Of a stretch of DNA of 64,000 bases, positions 55,029-63,619 are shown piece after piece; position 1 is the stretch's first letter; the number at the start of each line of letters is the position of its first letter. The notes beneath the pieces were generated by a model, which did no database searches, was not told the origin of the DNA, and was given only the letters and a program-made list of their open reading frames with translations. Origin of the DNA: Planctomycetota bacterium (GTDB lineage Bacteria; Planctomycetota; Phycisphaerae; Sedimentisphaerales; Anaerobacaceae); assembly GCA_025459125.1 (NCBI GenBank), contig JALORE010000001.1:34766-98765 (forward strand), written 5' to 3'. The position numbers were made by a program, and so were the translations under genes.

Positions 55029-56396
55029 TTACGAAATGGTGATTGCCGAGCTCAGGATCCTGGCCAGCTGGTTGTCCAGGACCACCCTGTTGCGCGTCGG
55101 GTCCGTGATCCCGATATCGTACATGCCAGGGACGGCCATTGCGCGCTTGCCGAGCTCCTGCCAAATCACGTCGTCGCCGATGCCCAGGGCGTTGATGTAG
55201 CCGCTGATTGCCGAGGCCACCTGCGTCGCCACGTCGGTCTGGGAGTAACCGGAGCGGACGGTGATGTTCGCATCGAAGGCCATCTGGATGATCGTCGGAA
55301 CCAAAACCCGCACCAACACACCCGCCGAGCGGTACCCGGGGTAGTTGATCCGGTCGGCCGGGTCTCCGTCGATGATCTTCTGGCACTCGGCAATCAGACC
55401 CGTGAAGTAGGTGCAGGTCTCGGTCACGGTGTCGCCGGTCGACAGCCCGGTGGCCAACTTGATGTGCCCGGACGCGGGGTTGATCGTGTAGTCGGTGTTG
55501 AGAACCAGCGGCACGGTGTTCTTTTTCAGAACAAACGTGTTCTCGATCTTGATCGGCTTGCGGCCGTAGAGATCCACCTCGCCACCCACGGCGGAAGAGA
55601 CAACCACCTCGTCCACCACGCTCGCCACCGACTCGGCAGTGCCTGAGCCATCATCGATGTAGATGATCACGTTGCCCGGGTGCACCTCATCTTCCACAAC
55701 CGAGGCGAACGCCACGCTCTTGCCGGAAACCGTGTCCTCGGCCGTAAGGGCCGCGTAGGTCAAAGCAAGGTTGGTGGCCCTGCTCAAGCTCTTGGCAAAC
55801 AGCTTGATGCGGGTTCGGAAGCTATCGTCCTTCTCGATGTCGTCGCCGTTGGTCAGTTGCGCGGGGTTGCTCACGGTGTCCACGCCCGAGGGCTTGGACA
55901 CGAAGGCCCTGATCGTCTCGGGCGCGACGTTGTAGGCGGTCCCGGGCTCCGATGCGGTGATCTGGATCGAGCCGCTGACCGAGGCCCCGTCGGCGATCTG
56001 GCCCTCGGCAGTCGTGACGAACTTCAGAGCGGCTGTCCCGGCGGTCGCCGGCACCTGAACCTGCGTCCCCTGGGGGATGCCGATGGCCCCGATGGTCCCC
56101 GTCCGGCCAAACACCACTGCTCCCGTGGCCTTCTTGGCAGGGTTCCGGCTGATGAGCGCGGGGTTGAGCTTTTTCGCCTCGGCATCGAGGTCCGGGCCAA
56201 CGGCATTGTCGATGTCGTAGATGTCCAGCACCTTGCCCATCGCATACCACTGGTCATCATCCTCGCGGGCCGCAGCCGCGAGCACCTGGTTGACCGAGGA
56301 TGTCTCGACGAGATCCGTCAGGTCGGTCCTGGCCACCACCCGGTTGCGCATGCGCTCCAGGATCTGCTTGTACCGCTTGATCTGTAGCTGCCCCAT
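55029..56396 (-). CDS. Baseplate J-like protein (gp47/gpJ family), 455 aa
   Basis: Layout ATGAVVFGRTGTIGAIGIPQ (beta-barrel start), DDIEKDDSFRTRIKLFAKSL, and EDEVHPGNVIIYIDDGSG, RSAGVLVRVLVPTIIQMAFD is the hallmark of the baseplate J/Mu gp47 family of wedge proteins in contractile tails. Its position after the gp25-like gene fits the usual wedge order. Firm. Confidence 0.88.
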   Translation of the reverse strand: MGQLQIKRYKQILERMRNRVVARTDLTDLVETSSVNQVLAAAAREDDDQWYAMGKVLDIYDIDNAVGPDLDAEAKKLNPALISRNPAKKATGAVVFGRTGTIGAIGIPQGTQVQVPATAGTAALKFVTTAEGQIADGASVSGSIQITASEPGTAYNVAPETIRAFVSKPSGVDTVSNPAQLTNGDDIEKDDSFRTRIKLFAKSLSRATNLALTYAALTAEDTVSGKSVAFASVVEDEVHPGNVIIYIDDGSGTAESVASVVDEVVVSSAVGGEVDLYGRKPIKIENTFVLKKNTVPLVLNTDYTINPASGHIKLATGLSTGDTVTETCTYFTGLIAECQKIIDGDPADRINYPGYRSAGVLVRVLVPTIIQMAFDANITVRSGYSQTDVATQVASAISGYINALGIGDDVIWQELGKRAMAVPGMYDIGITDPTRNRVVLDNQLARILSSAITIS

Positions 56397-56406
56397 GGGG
56401 TCTCCC

Positions 56407-58290
56407 CTACGTCAGAGCGCGCGACATCACCCGCGCGGCGTTGAATCCTTTGGGCTTCACCGTTGCCTCCAACTCCACCTCATCGTTGACCACTGACAGC
56501 CGGTAGTTGACCAGCTGATCCACCCGCGGATCGGCGATGAGTTGCTGGCGCACCTCAAACGCGGTGTCGGCTTTGGTGTCCTTCCACTGCAGAGCTCCTA
56601 CCAACCGAGGCAGTCCCACCCCGGGGTATAGGATGTTCTCGCCACGGGTAGTTCGCAGTCGCGTTGACAGCGCCTGCGCGAGGTTGTTGAAGCCCGAGAT
56701 CTTCTCCGCGTCGGTCGAGCCGTGGGCAGCATCGACCTTCCAGCCGTACTGGCCCTTGCCGATCTTCACCAGCAGCAGCTCCCGGCCGAGATGCTCCTCG
56801 GCCTGGCTGTCGCCCAGGGGTACCGCCCCTGTCGACAGGACCATGCTCGTGGCGTTGGCGGTGGTCACCGGGATCATGATCGGGGCCCCCACCTTGAGCG
56901 TCCCGGGGATGTTGGCGTTGGCCGTGATGTACGGCGGCTTCAGATCGTTGATCATCGCCAGCTCGGGCCACCGTCGGGCATCCCCCAGGTATCTCGCGGC
57001 CAGGCTCTGAAGCGTATCGCCCTGCCCAACGACTCGCTCGGCAAACCCGGTGTACCTCCGGGGGTCGAAACGGTCCCCCGGCAACGGCAGCGCCTGACGC
57101 TTGAGGTCCCCGGGCTTGATCGGACCAAACGCATCGCCGATGGGCATCGCCCCCCCGGACGCGGCGGCCGTGGCGGCCTTCTCCTCGATCTGTTCCTGGT
57201 ACTGGGCGCTGCCGATTTCGATCTCGGCCGGGTCATCGGGAGCGCTGAGTCGGTTGTACTTGTCCACCATCGCCGACCAGCTGGCGCGGAAGTGGTCGCG
57301 CGTAGCTACTCCCAGGGAATCCATCTGGTCTCCCAGTTGACGAAACGTCTGGCATACGTCCGCTGGTAGAGACAGAACGTCCTCGAACAGATCGGCCGTC
57401 GACTCCAGAACCCCGCTCACGGCGTCCAGGAACCGCGCTGGCAGGTCGAAGAAGTCCTTGACCCCGTTCACCAGGTCATCAGCCGCTTGGATGATGCTGC
57501 CGATGTCGTCAATGATCGAGGCGATATTCTGAACAAACTGCTTCAGTTCATTGAGTGCGGCCGTGACATCGTCGACGAGCGCCTTGATCGACTGGATCGT
57601 GTCCCGGATCTGGCTGATCGTGTCCTTGATCTTCTGGAACAGCGACCGCTCATCGGGCGCCACATAGATCAGCGCCGAAGCTGGCCCAATCACTTTCAAG
57701 GCAATGTCGTAGCGGTAGGTCACCCGCTCGCGGCCCACGTCACGACTGAGACGGAAGTGGACCGGCACCACCTCCACATGGATCTGTTCCTTTTGGATGT
57801 GCAGCTCCATGCGCGTTTTGTCGGCGGTCTTGGGGTCCTGCACCAGCTGGGAGTACCCCTCGAAACAGCGGTTGGCCAAGATCCAGAAGGCCATCTGACC
57901 AGACACCTCCTGGAGGTTCCCGCCGTATTCGCCGAGGCTCGAAGTGAACTTCGTCAGCGACGGAGCGACGGTGACCGTCTGTTGTTTGCGCAGCTTGAAC
58001 CCGGTTGTCCCGCCGATGGTGATGTCCGCTATGACGATCCCTCCCGGTTCCACCACCACTCCGCTTTCCTGCTGCGGTGTCAGCTGTGACGCAAACGGGA
58101 GCGTGTACTCGAAGCGGTCGGGACTGATGGGCAACGGGAACAAGGCCGTTCCATCGCTGCCAACTGGGCCCACGTTGCTTTCGCCGTCGACCACCAGGCG
58201 GAACACCCACGCGAGGTTCTTGTAATAACGGTCGTCCTGGGTGATGCCCTGTCGGAGGTCTTCTTTGATCTCGTCGAGTATCGAGGCCAT
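56407..58290 (-). CDS. LysM hub protein fused to gp25-like baseplate wedge domain, 627 aa
   Basis: N-terminal about 210 residues are beta-rich (LFPLPISPDRFEYTLPFASQ), then a long helical region (IKDTISQIRDTIQSIKALVD). Residues about 419-475 form a LysM-type repeat: ERVVGQGDTLQSLAARYLG then WPELAMINDL. The last about 130 residues (LRTTRGENILYPGVGLPRLV, QQLIADPRVDQLVNYRLSV) resemble gpW/gp25 wedge proteins. In most phages these are separate genes (gp53-like LysM protein and gp25), so a fusion is likely. Confidence 0.72.
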   Translation of the reverse strand: MASILDEIKEDLRQGITQDDRYYKNLAWVFRLVVDGESNVGPVGSDGTALFPLPISPDRFEYTLPFASQLTPQQESGVVVEPGGIVIADITIGGTTGFKLRKQQTVTVAPSLTKFTSSLGEYGGNLQEVSGQMAFWILANRCFEGYSQLVQDPKTADKTRMELHIQKEQIHVEVVPVHFRLSRDVGRERVTYRYDIALKVIGPASALIYVAPDERSLFQKIKDTISQIRDTIQSIKALVDDVTAALNELKQFVQNIASIIDDIGSIIQAADDLVNGVKDFFDLPARFLDAVSGVLESTADLFEDVLSLPADVCQTFRQLGDQMDSLGVATRDHFRASWSAMVDKYNRLSAPDDPAEIEIGSAQYQEQIEEKAATAAASGGAMPIGDAFGPIKPGDLKRQALPLPGDRFDPRRYTGFAERVVGQGDTLQSLAARYLGDARRWPELAMINDLKPPYITANANIPGTLKVGAPIMIPVTTANATSMVLSTGAVPLGDSQAEEHLGRELLLVKIGKGQYGWKVDAAHGSTDAEKISGFNNLAQALSTRLRTTRGENILYPGVGLPRLVGALQWKDTKADTAFEVRQQLIADPRVDQLVNYRLSVVNDEVELEATVKPKGFNAARVMSRALT

Positions 58291-58293
58291 CGG

Positions 58294-59424
58294 CTACTCC
58301 GTCTTGACCTTCGTGGAAAGCCAGGTTGCCATCGCCCCCTGCAGCTGTGCCGCTGCCGACCCGTAGTCCTGCCAGGCGGTCTTGAGAGCCTCGAACGCGG
58401 CCTTCAGCGGGGCCAGCGGTCCGATGCAGGCGGCAGACAAAGCCTGGTACTGCGCGACGTTCACGCCCGCCAGTGAGACACAGGCTGCCAGGTACGGTGT
58501 CAGGCCCGCATTCAGCTCAGTCCCCTTGATCCCGGCGCTAGCCGCGGACGAGCTTCCCAGAGCCACCTGCCCTACCAGGCCAATGGCCGGGGAGGTCACG
58601 GTGATCGCCGAGACGGCCTTGGCTTCGAGCTTGGCCTGGGCGTCGAGGGTGATCGTCTTGCTGGCCTTGTCCATCTCGATCTTGTCCGCGCCCCCGTCGA
58701 CGAGCGTGATCTTGCCCGTGTTGTCCAGCTCGACCCAGCTCTCGTCGCTGCCGTCGGTGGTGACGAGCTTGAGCTTGCCAGCCGCGCCCGAGGCGCTCTG
58801 TTCCACGCCCGACGGCCCGAGCTCGGGGTTGGCAGCCCCCCTCGCGTCGATGGTGAGGTTTCCCTCGTCATCCCATTCGATCAGCACCCCGTTGTGACGC
58901 ATGCGCTTAGTGCGACCGTCAGCCTCCTTCGTCTCTCTCCGCGACTTCGGATGCGGTAGACAGAACGGCAGGACCACCGGCTGATGGATGTCGCACTCCA
59001 TGAAGCCCACGATCACCTGATCTCCGTCGAGCGCCTCGGCCGGCGTGGGTTGCTCCCCCTGCTCCATCGGCGGCTCCGTGGCCATAATCCCGCCTTCGAT
59101 GTTCTGCGAGCACCCGCGGGGGATGTAGGTGTCCTCGTCGAACAATCCCATAGCCCGCTGCGCGACTGGCACCCGATAGAGCGTGCGCGTCTGCCGGCCA
59201 AATACCCGGACATCGCAACACACGGTCCGCATGCCATCGGCGGTCCATCCGCGCTCGGCCCAGCCGGCATCGTCGGTGTAGTAGACCTTGAGCACGGTCG
59301 CCCGGGCCATCCATCCGCCGGCGCTGCCCCAGCTCGGGACGCCAGCCATCCATGTCGGAACAGCCGCCTGCAGGACCGTCCCGTCGTCGAGCTGACACGG
59401 GCTGTATGGATCTATCAGGTCCAT
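58294..59424 (-). CDS. Baseplate spike (gpV/gp5-like), 376 aa
   Basis: TGATG overlap sets ATG at 59424 (MDLIDPYSPCQLDDGTVL). Middle EALDGDQVIVGFMECDIHQP, then MRHNGVLIEWDDEGNLTIDA is the OB-fold/beta-helix transition of gpV-type spikes; the following repeats of about eight residues (KITLVDGGADKIEMDKASKT) build the triangular beta-helix. The C-terminal 90 residues are helical and unusual for a tip. Function: membrane puncture. Confidence 0.75.
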   Translation of the reverse strand: MDLIDPYSPCQLDDGTVLQAAVPTWMAGVPSWGSAGGWMARATVLKVYYTDDAGWAERGWTADGMRTVCCDVRVFGRQTRTLYRVPVAQRAMGLFDEDTYIPRGCSQNIEGGIMATEPPMEQGEQPTPAEALDGDQVIVGFMECDIHQPVVLPFCLPHPKSRRETKEADGRTKRMRHNGVLIEWDDEGNLTIDARGAANPELGPSGVEQSASGAAGKLKLVTTDGSDESWVELDNTGKITLVDGGADKIEMDKASKTITLDAQAKLEAKAVSAITVTSPAIGLVGQVALGSSSAASAGIKGTELNAGLTPYLAACVSLAGVNVAQYQALSAACIGPLAPLKAAFEALKTAWQDYGSAAAQLQGAMATWLSTKVKTE

Positions 59425-60902
59425 CACCACGACTCCTGGTAGCGGCCACTGACCCGCTCGACCATGTCCAGCAGGCTCGCATCATCGCCCTTCCATCCTC
59501 GGGTCACCGTGGCCACCGTGGATGTCCGCGGACCAGAAGATCCGTCGCTGGACCACTGGAAGGTGTGGTCAACTCCCTCGACATAAGCCTGCAATGAGGT
59601 CTCGGGGTCGCCCGTATCCAGAATCAGCCTGGTGCCGATGCGCAGCTCTGGCAACATGCACCCGAACGTGACACTGCCAGACAGGAAATAGGGGTTGGGG
59701 CCAAACCAGTCGGCCAACATCCTCTGCCAGTCCTTGCGGTCGCTGATCCACTCTCCCGGGGCCCCCTGAGCGATGTAGATGGTGCTCTCGGAGTAGGGTT
59801 TCACCCCGAAGTTGGTGATGTCCGGTTTCGACCAAATGGGCGGGGCCAGAGCCGTGGACTCGGCGTTGGTGCCGAACGTGAAGTCGGCGCTCAGATCGAA
59901 GATCGTGAACCGCTCGTGCCCAGCGCGTCCAAGGTCGCGTTCTGTGACCAGCCACGTCGGGACGTACAGCGTTGGCAGGTCGAACCACGGGCTCGATCTG
60001 CCGGCGATGGTGTTGACATAGGGGCGCTCTCGGATCTCGGCATAGATGTCGACCTTGCTGCGCCCCCCTGCGGGCTCGGCATCGTACCTCCATTCGTTCA
60101 GTAACGGATTGCACCACTGGCCTAGCAGCTGGTGCAGACTTTGACCGGGCTGGGTCCAGAGGTTCATGTTGAACAGCGCCCCCCGCAGTGGGCCCTTGGT
60201 GTTGATCTTGAGCATCTCCGAGAACCGAGACGATCCGGTCAGAGACTTGAGGGCCGGCGGCAGCGACCAGGCGCTGCGCGTGGTGGAGCTCCCCTGATGG
60301 AATGTCGCCTCGGTCAGGATCTTGAACATCTCATCCGGGCGGCCACCGATGTTGTGCTTGACCGCGTTGGTGTTGATGCCGACGGTATACTCGCGCAGGC
60401 TCTGCACGTTCATCTGATTCCAGGCGATCATCGTCTCGAACAGCGCCCCGTGGTCTCGCCCGGACAATGAGATGGTCCTGACGGTGGCGCCCCCGGCGCT
60501 AGATCGACCTTCGCGGACCGTGTCCAGCACCCCCCGGCCCAGAGGCATCAGCAGGTTGTTCCGCAGGACGAACAGATCCACCCAGTCGCCATCAACGAGG
60601 TCCCCGCCGATGGCGTCCAGCGTCGAGAGCTTCCCGAGCTTGACCACCGCGCTCCACGTCCCGGACGGCTGCCCCAGGCGCTTGCTCCAAGTGAACTGCG
60701 TGACAGTGCCCTCGCTGGTGTCGCGCTCCCACGTCAGATACCGCGGCGACGAGCTCTTGCGCTTGGTGAACACCGGGTCGTTCGAGTGGGGGTACACATG
60801 CAGCCCCACCCTGTACGACGGACGGATTACGCGGCTGTCATGGGATGTCGCCCGGACTCCATCCAGTAGGAGCAGCCCGCCTGATCCCTCGCGCTCGATC
60901 AT
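59424..60902 (-). CDS. Tail hub protein (gp27/gpD-like), 492 aa
   Basis: Located between tape measure and spike, like T4 gp27 or P2 gpD. Features: VTQFTWSKRLGQPSGTWSAV (start of a gp27-like beta-barrel), TISLSGRDHGALFETMIAW, ELRIGTRLILDTGDPETSLQ, TSTVATVTRGWKGDDAS. The mixed barrel character and size fit; direct motif support is modest. Confidence 0.65.
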   Translation of the reverse strand: MIEREGSGGLLLLDGVRATSHDSRVIRPSYRVGLHVYPHSNDPVFTKRKSSSPRYLTWERDTSEGTVTQFTWSKRLGQPSGTWSAVVKLGKLSTLDAIGGDLVDGDWVDLFVLRNNLLMPLGRGVLDTVREGRSSAGGATVRTISLSGRDHGALFETMIAWNQMNVQSLREYTVGINTNAVKHNIGGRPDEMFKILTEATFHQGSSTTRSAWSLPPALKSLTGSSRFSEMLKINTKGPLRGALFNMNLWTQPGQSLHQLLGQWCNPLLNEWRYDAEPAGGRSKVDIYAEIRERPYVNTIAGRSSPWFDLPTLYVPTWLVTERDLGRAGHERFTIFDLSADFTFGTNAESTALAPPIWSKPDITNFGVKPYSESTIYIAQGAPGEWISDRKDWQRMLADWFGPNPYFLSGSVTFGCMLPELRIGTRLILDTGDPETSLQAYVEGVDHTFQWSSDGSSGPRTSTVATVTRGWKGDDASLLDMVERVSGRYQESW

Positions 60903-63202
60903 CGGCTACCCCCGCCTCTGGCCCCCGGGGGTTTCAGAACCGGGATGTTCCCGCGGAGGATATCCCAGAGCGTGATCTTTCCCTTGGCCAGCGCGTCGAG
61001 CGCCCCCACCCACCGCTGCATGATCCCCACGACCGATGTCAGCTCTTTGTTGAAGTTGGCCAGCGTTCTCACGCTGGCGATGCCGACCTTTTCCAGGCCG
61101 ACGAAAGTCGAAGCCATGCTCGCACCCACCCCAACCCTCTGAGACTCCAACCCGGCAGAGGTCACAGCCAGGCCGGCGCCCCGACGGGCGAGTCCCTTGG
61201 CCCCGGTGGTCAGCATACCCTCCAGTCCAGCTCGCTCGCCCTTGTCCCCGGCCCCCTGCTCGGACATGATCATGGCGATCCTGGCCCGAAAGTCCTCGGG
61301 CGTGCCCCCCTCTTGCATCGCTCGCAGAATCCCCTCGGCCCCGCCCCCTGCTCCGCCGCTGATGGGCATCGAGCCTCCGTATTGCCCAATGAGTCGGGAC
61401 ATGGCAAACGCACGGCCCTTGAGGATGTCCTCCGGGCCTCTGGCGCCAGCGATCTCTAGACCGGTGGTGCCCTGCTGGATTTGCTGGAACAGGTTGAGCA
61501 ATATCTCCGGAGACATCCCCTGCGTCTGGAGTTTCTCCATGGCCCGGATGTAACTCATCGGGCCTTCTTCAGGGTTATAGCCAGCCGCTCGCGCCATCAG
61601 CATGTCTGCCGGACTCTGAATACCTTTGAAACCCAGCTGCTGGGCAGAGCGGTTGAGGTTCTGTAGCAACGCCCCCCGCTGGTTCTTCTCCACCCCCAGC
61701 GCCCCGAGCATGGCCGTGCTGCGGGTGGCAGAGACCATCAGTTGCCCGATATCCCGGATCCGCAGCCCGCGCGTGAGCCCCTCCTCGCCCATCTGCACCA
61801 GCTGTTCCAGGTACTCGGGTACCAAACTCCCCTTCAGCCCCTGCTCGGTCGCGGCCTTGAGCACGCCCGCCAGGCCAGCTCCCGCGCCAAAGCCACCCAG
61901 CCGTCCAAACCTGCCAGAGGTCTGCATGTTCACGCCGAAGCCGACGTTGGCCGCCATCGCCACGTCAGCCTGTCTCTGGGCATTGGCCGTCGCGACCCCC
62001 CCGCGGGCACGCATGAACTGGCCAAGCATCTGCTGAGTCTGCTCTGGCCCGGCCCCGTACTCGACTCCGAACCCAGGGGAAAACATCCCTGTGCCACCCA
62101 TGCCCCCGGCGGCCTCGGCAAACTTCTTCCAGTTTTCCTTAACCAGCTCCATTCTGGCTGTCGCGAAACGGTCCTCTGCCGTCTGCACCTTCTTGGCAAG
62201 GGCTTTCCCACCCTTGCCGGCACCGCGCTCTATCCCAGCGGACAGGTCTCCATACGAAGCCACGTCCGCCTCCAATACCCGTCCGCCCATGCCGGTCCAG
62301 GCAGGGGGGCCTCCCTCTCCGCGGATCATCACGCCACCACCGGGCAGCTTTTTCCCCCCGGTGATTGCTCTCCCTTTGCCCGGAAGAAATGCCCCGCCAA
62401 TGCCGCCCATGCTGATGAAGGTGCTGGTCAGTTCCTCCTGGGACATATCCCGGTAGACTTCGCCTCGCCTCGCCGCCTCTGCTGCGCCCTTGGCCGCCGC
62501 GTATTCTCTTGCCTGTTTGGTCGCGCCGATGGTCCTGTTCAATTCCCTCAGACGCTCTCCCCTGCCAAACACATCCCCGCCGCCAGCCCAAAAGAGATTG
62601 GCGAGCTTGGAGCGGTCAAATCCGACAGCCGACTGAAACATCCCCTGCCCGGCCTGCAGCGCCCCAGCGGCTGCACCCCCCAAGAACGGAATCGCCCCCA
62701 GCATCGAGGAAAGCCCGCCCATGCCCGGCATCAAGAAAGGCGCCGCCATCGCCCCGCCAAATCGCCTGGCAGCCCCCCCTAGCCAGGCGCCAGCCACCCT
62801 CGGCATCATCCCCGGGCCGGTCGGGATGTACTGCGCCAGTCCCGCACCCTGGGCCATCCCGGCCACGAATCCCTGCCGGCGTTGCTGACGACGGTCGAAC
62901 TCTCCGTAGGCACCCTTTAGGCTGTCGATGGTGCCCTTGAGAGCCACCGCCTGAGCGCGGCTGTCCTTGAGGTTCTTGGACAGCTGCTTGAAAGCATCCG
63001 AGCCCCGCTCGACCCCCTTCATCGAGCTGACGAGCTTGAGCTGCTCGTCGACCAACCGCTTCAACTCCCGCTGGCTTTCGTTGACCGCTCGCTTGAACTC
63101 GCGGGGGGCCATTGGCGAAAAAGCATCACGCGCGGCCTTCCCGGCAGCCTTCAGGTCGCGAGCGTCGGCTTTGATTTTGATGTTCGTCGTCTGGTCGGCC
63201 AT
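60899..63202 (-). CDS. Tape measure protein, 767 aa
   Basis: MADQTTNIKIKADARDLKAA with N-terminal helix/coiled coil (NESQRELKRLVDEQLKLVSS) and long Gly/Ala-rich hydrophobic stretches (PGMGGLSSMLGAIPFLGGAA) are typical. Length about 767 aa suggests a tail near 110 nm by the usual 1.5 Angstrom per residue rule. It sits between chaperone and hub genes as expected. Confidence 0.85.
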   Translation of the reverse strand: MADQTTNIKIKADARDLKAAGKAARDAFSPMAPREFKRAVNESQRELKRLVDEQLKLVSSMKGVERGSDAFKQLSKNLKDSRAQAVALKGTIDSLKGAYGEFDRRQQRRQGFVAGMAQGAGLAQYIPTGPGMMPRVAGAWLGGAARRFGGAMAAPFLMPGMGGLSSMLGAIPFLGGAAAGALQAGQGMFQSAVGFDRSKLANLFWAGGGDVFGRGERLRELNRTIGATKQAREYAAAKGAAEAARRGEVYRDMSQEELTSTFISMGGIGGAFLPGKGRAITGGKKLPGGGVMIRGEGGPPAWTGMGGRVLEADVASYGDLSAGIERGAGKGGKALAKKVQTAEDRFATARMELVKENWKKFAEAAGGMGGTGMFSPGFGVEYGAGPEQTQQMLGQFMRARGGVATANAQRQADVAMAANVGFGVNMQTSGRFGRLGGFGAGAGLAGVLKAATEQGLKGSLVPEYLEQLVQMGEEGLTRGLRIRDIGQLMVSATRSTAMLGALGVEKNQRGALLQNLNRSAQQLGFKGIQSPADMLMARAAGYNPEEGPMSYIRAMEKLQTQGMSPEILLNLFQQIQQGTTGLEIAGARGPEDILKGRAFAMSRLIGQYGGSMPISGGAGGGAEGILRAMQEGGTPEDFRARIAMIMSEQGAGDKGERAGLEGMLTTGAKGLARRGAGLAVTSAGLESQRVGVGASMASTFVGLEKVGIASVRTLANFNKELTSVVGIMQRWVGALDALAKGKITLWDILRGNIPVLKPPGARGGGSR

Positions 63203-63211
63203 CTGACTCCC

Positions 63212-63619
63212 CTAGTCGTCCAAGTCGGGCATCTCACCACGGGCGATCTGCCGCTCCCACTCGTCGGCCACGGGGTCACCAGTACGCCGTGGGACGCACC
63301 AGTTTTCGAGGCTCTCGTCCGCGTCTAGGGCCTGGAGGTCATCGTCGCGTTCGGAGAACAGCCGCTCCAGATCGGCTATCCTCGCCTCTGCATCGGGATC
63401 TGGCCCGTCAGCTAGAGCTCCCCGTAGTCGCGATAGATCATGTGCTGCGTCGCAGAAAAACTCCCTCAGAAGCCCTCCCTTGGTTTGGTCCTCGAAGTTC
63501 CCACCACGCTGCGCCTCGTACTTCCGGTCGTACCAGCTCTTGAGTCTCCCCCTGAGCGTCTCAGGCTCCAGCCTGGCCAGTGCCCTGATCTTCTCCAGAT
63601 CCGCGAAACGTGGCCTCAT
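63212..63619 (-). CDS. Tail assembly chaperone-like second ORF, 135 aa
   Basis: ATG at 63619 (MRPRFADLEKIRALARLE) overlaps the previous stop by ATGA. Helical, acidic C-terminus (GDPVADEWERQIARGEMPDL). Lies just before the tape measure, where the second chaperone ORF (gpT/GT-type) normally sits and is often joined by frameshifting. A -1 slip on AAAAAG in the upstream frame would read into this frame. Confidence 0.65.
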   Translation of the reverse strand: MRPRFADLEKIRALARLEPETLRGRLKSWYDRKYEAQRGGNFEDQTKGGLLREFFCDAAHDLSRLRGALADGPDPDAEARIADLERLFSERDDDLQALDADESLENWCVPRRTGDPVADEWERQIARGEMPDLDD

